Positions 62,966 to 64,000 of a stretch of DNA of 64,000 bases are shown piece by piece; positions within the stretch are counted from its first letter, which is position 1, and every line of letters starts with the position of its first letter. The stretch comes from Perognathus longimembris pacificus (taxonomy: Eukaryota > Chordata > Mammalia > Rodentia > Heteromyidae): positions 42,897,149 through 42,961,148 of the forward strand of contig NC_063166.1 of the NCBI RefSeq assembly GCF_023159225.1. The letters run 5' to 3'. The notes beneath the pieces are model-generated. The model searched no databases. It saw only the letters and a list, made by a program, of their open reading frames with translations, and had not been told where the DNA came from. The translations under genes and the position numbers were made by a program.

Positions 62966-64000
62966 AAAAAAAAAGACAAAGTATTACCTGGAGATCTCAC
63001 AGCAGGGAACAGGGAAGATGGGCCCCAGCCCAGACCATGGTGCAAGCCCAGCTCAGGAAGCTGACTTACCAGGCTGGGCTGATGGGCTTGCCACCCATCC
63101 TCAGCCTGGCTGCCTTCAGAGCCTGGGGATCTTCTAGCTTACTCTTTCAGGAGAAAATAATAAAAGGGGACTTGGTGATTTACATCAGGAAGATTGCTTG
63201 GCCCAACAGCCCTTGGAGACAGTGGGATCAGAGAGAGGAAGTGGTGGCTGGATGAATGGACAGGTAAAAGAAAAGGCCAGGGTATGCCTCCTATGTTGAA
63301 TCTACGCAAGCCAGCACCTTTCTAGCCCACAGCCAGGAGAGGGGGCTCCCAGCACAACTCCAGCAGGGCTCAGCGGATCAACACAATGCGCTGGAGACCT
63401 GGGGTTAAAGCAGAGGTAGTAGTGCTCAAGTACTAGGTGGTAACCACCATTATTCCTGCCTGCAACACTTCTGTAATGAATATTCTAGCTGTTTATGAAA
63501 TCCCAGAGGAAGAACAAAGTAGTTTTTTGTTATTTCATAAACAACTTTCCAGAGACTGAGGAAAATAAATAGCTGCCCTGGAGAACAAGGGCCTGCCTCA
63601 TGGAAGGATTCCCAAAGCCTGACCTCACCTGGGCAAGGCTCCCACACAATCCCCATGCATAGCCCTTAAACTAGGCAGGCTTTCTCTAAGCAGCTTTCCT
63701 GTCTGAACCAGGGGCAAATCTGGAAAGATTGACTATGCCTCAGTTCCTGACTCAGCAGGACAGCAGGCTTCTAGCCCACCCCAGTTCACTTTGCTGCTAG
63801 CTTTATGCAGAGATTACAGACCTGAGCTAAAGACCCGCAGAAACATTCTAATTAGCTATTGGTATTCACTCCTTGACATTATGCATATAGCAGATTGCTC
63901 AGGGGAGAAAAAAAATCCAGATTCCTAGCTCTTTATGAGGGATCTGTGGCCTGGCAGGAAGAGGCATGATATCCCTCTGCCCCCAGCAGACTAAAGCACG
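62966..64000 (-). other. OSBPL10: OSBPL10 last intron, part
   Basis: Higher G+C than the STT3B introns. No SINE, L1 or second exon recognised. Confidence 0.6.

Overview
The window is mammalian, almost certainly rodent, nuclear DNA. It has large GT-AG introns, L1 retrotransposon remnants and dozens of tRNA- and B1-derived SINEs. It carries the 3' four-fifths of STT3B on the + strand: 14 coding exons, read as exons 3-16, at 595-49172, with the stop codon at 49170-49172. The exons join in frame to 685 codons. With about 141 residues missing upstream this gives the usual 826 aa of the STT3B oligosaccharyltransferase catalytic subunit. A convergent minus-strand gene enters from the right: its last coding exon (62918-62962) encodes a C-terminus ending ...GDGWVY(x)NPLWKAH, typical of ORP10/ORP11. 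From the known mammalian gene order next to STT3B this is OSBPL10.

Layout: 1-594 intron; 595-49172 STT3B exons, with introns carrying nearly all the repeats; 49173 to about 50605 STT3B 3' UTR, with tandem poly(A) signals at 50554 and 50579; about 50606-61700 intergenic, with an old antisense L1 block (about 52430-56000), a sense L1 block (about 58840-60930) and scattered SINEs; about 61700-62917 probable OSBPL10 3' UTR; 62963-64000 OSBPL10 intron. Because introns fragment every reading frame, most open frames longer than 60 codons here are SINE or L1 shadows and are not genes.

Two SINE types dominate. One is a tRNA-derived dimer of about 200 bp with an ID-like left half. The other is a composite of about 250 bp with a B1/Alu-like left half. 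Both share nearly the same right half. The pair suggests a squirrel-related or castorimorph rodent; pocket mice and kangaroo rats (Geomyoidea) are my best guess, from SINE structure only. Many dimer copies have perfect target-site duplications, so the family was active recently.

The most unusual object is at 37670-38366 in STT3B intron 11. A 466-bp class II ERV LTR (37775-38240, TGTTGGGG...CCCCAACA) is followed by 3 nt and exactly an 18-nt tRNA-Lys1,2-type primer binding site (38244-38261). There the element stops, and the 105 bp of host DNA that precede the LTR are repeated perfectly. Composition and end point match retroviral plus-strand strong-stop DNA, not a normal solo LTR. A second notable object is a SINE-L1 chimera at 24583-24984 bounded by one 10-bp target-site duplication.
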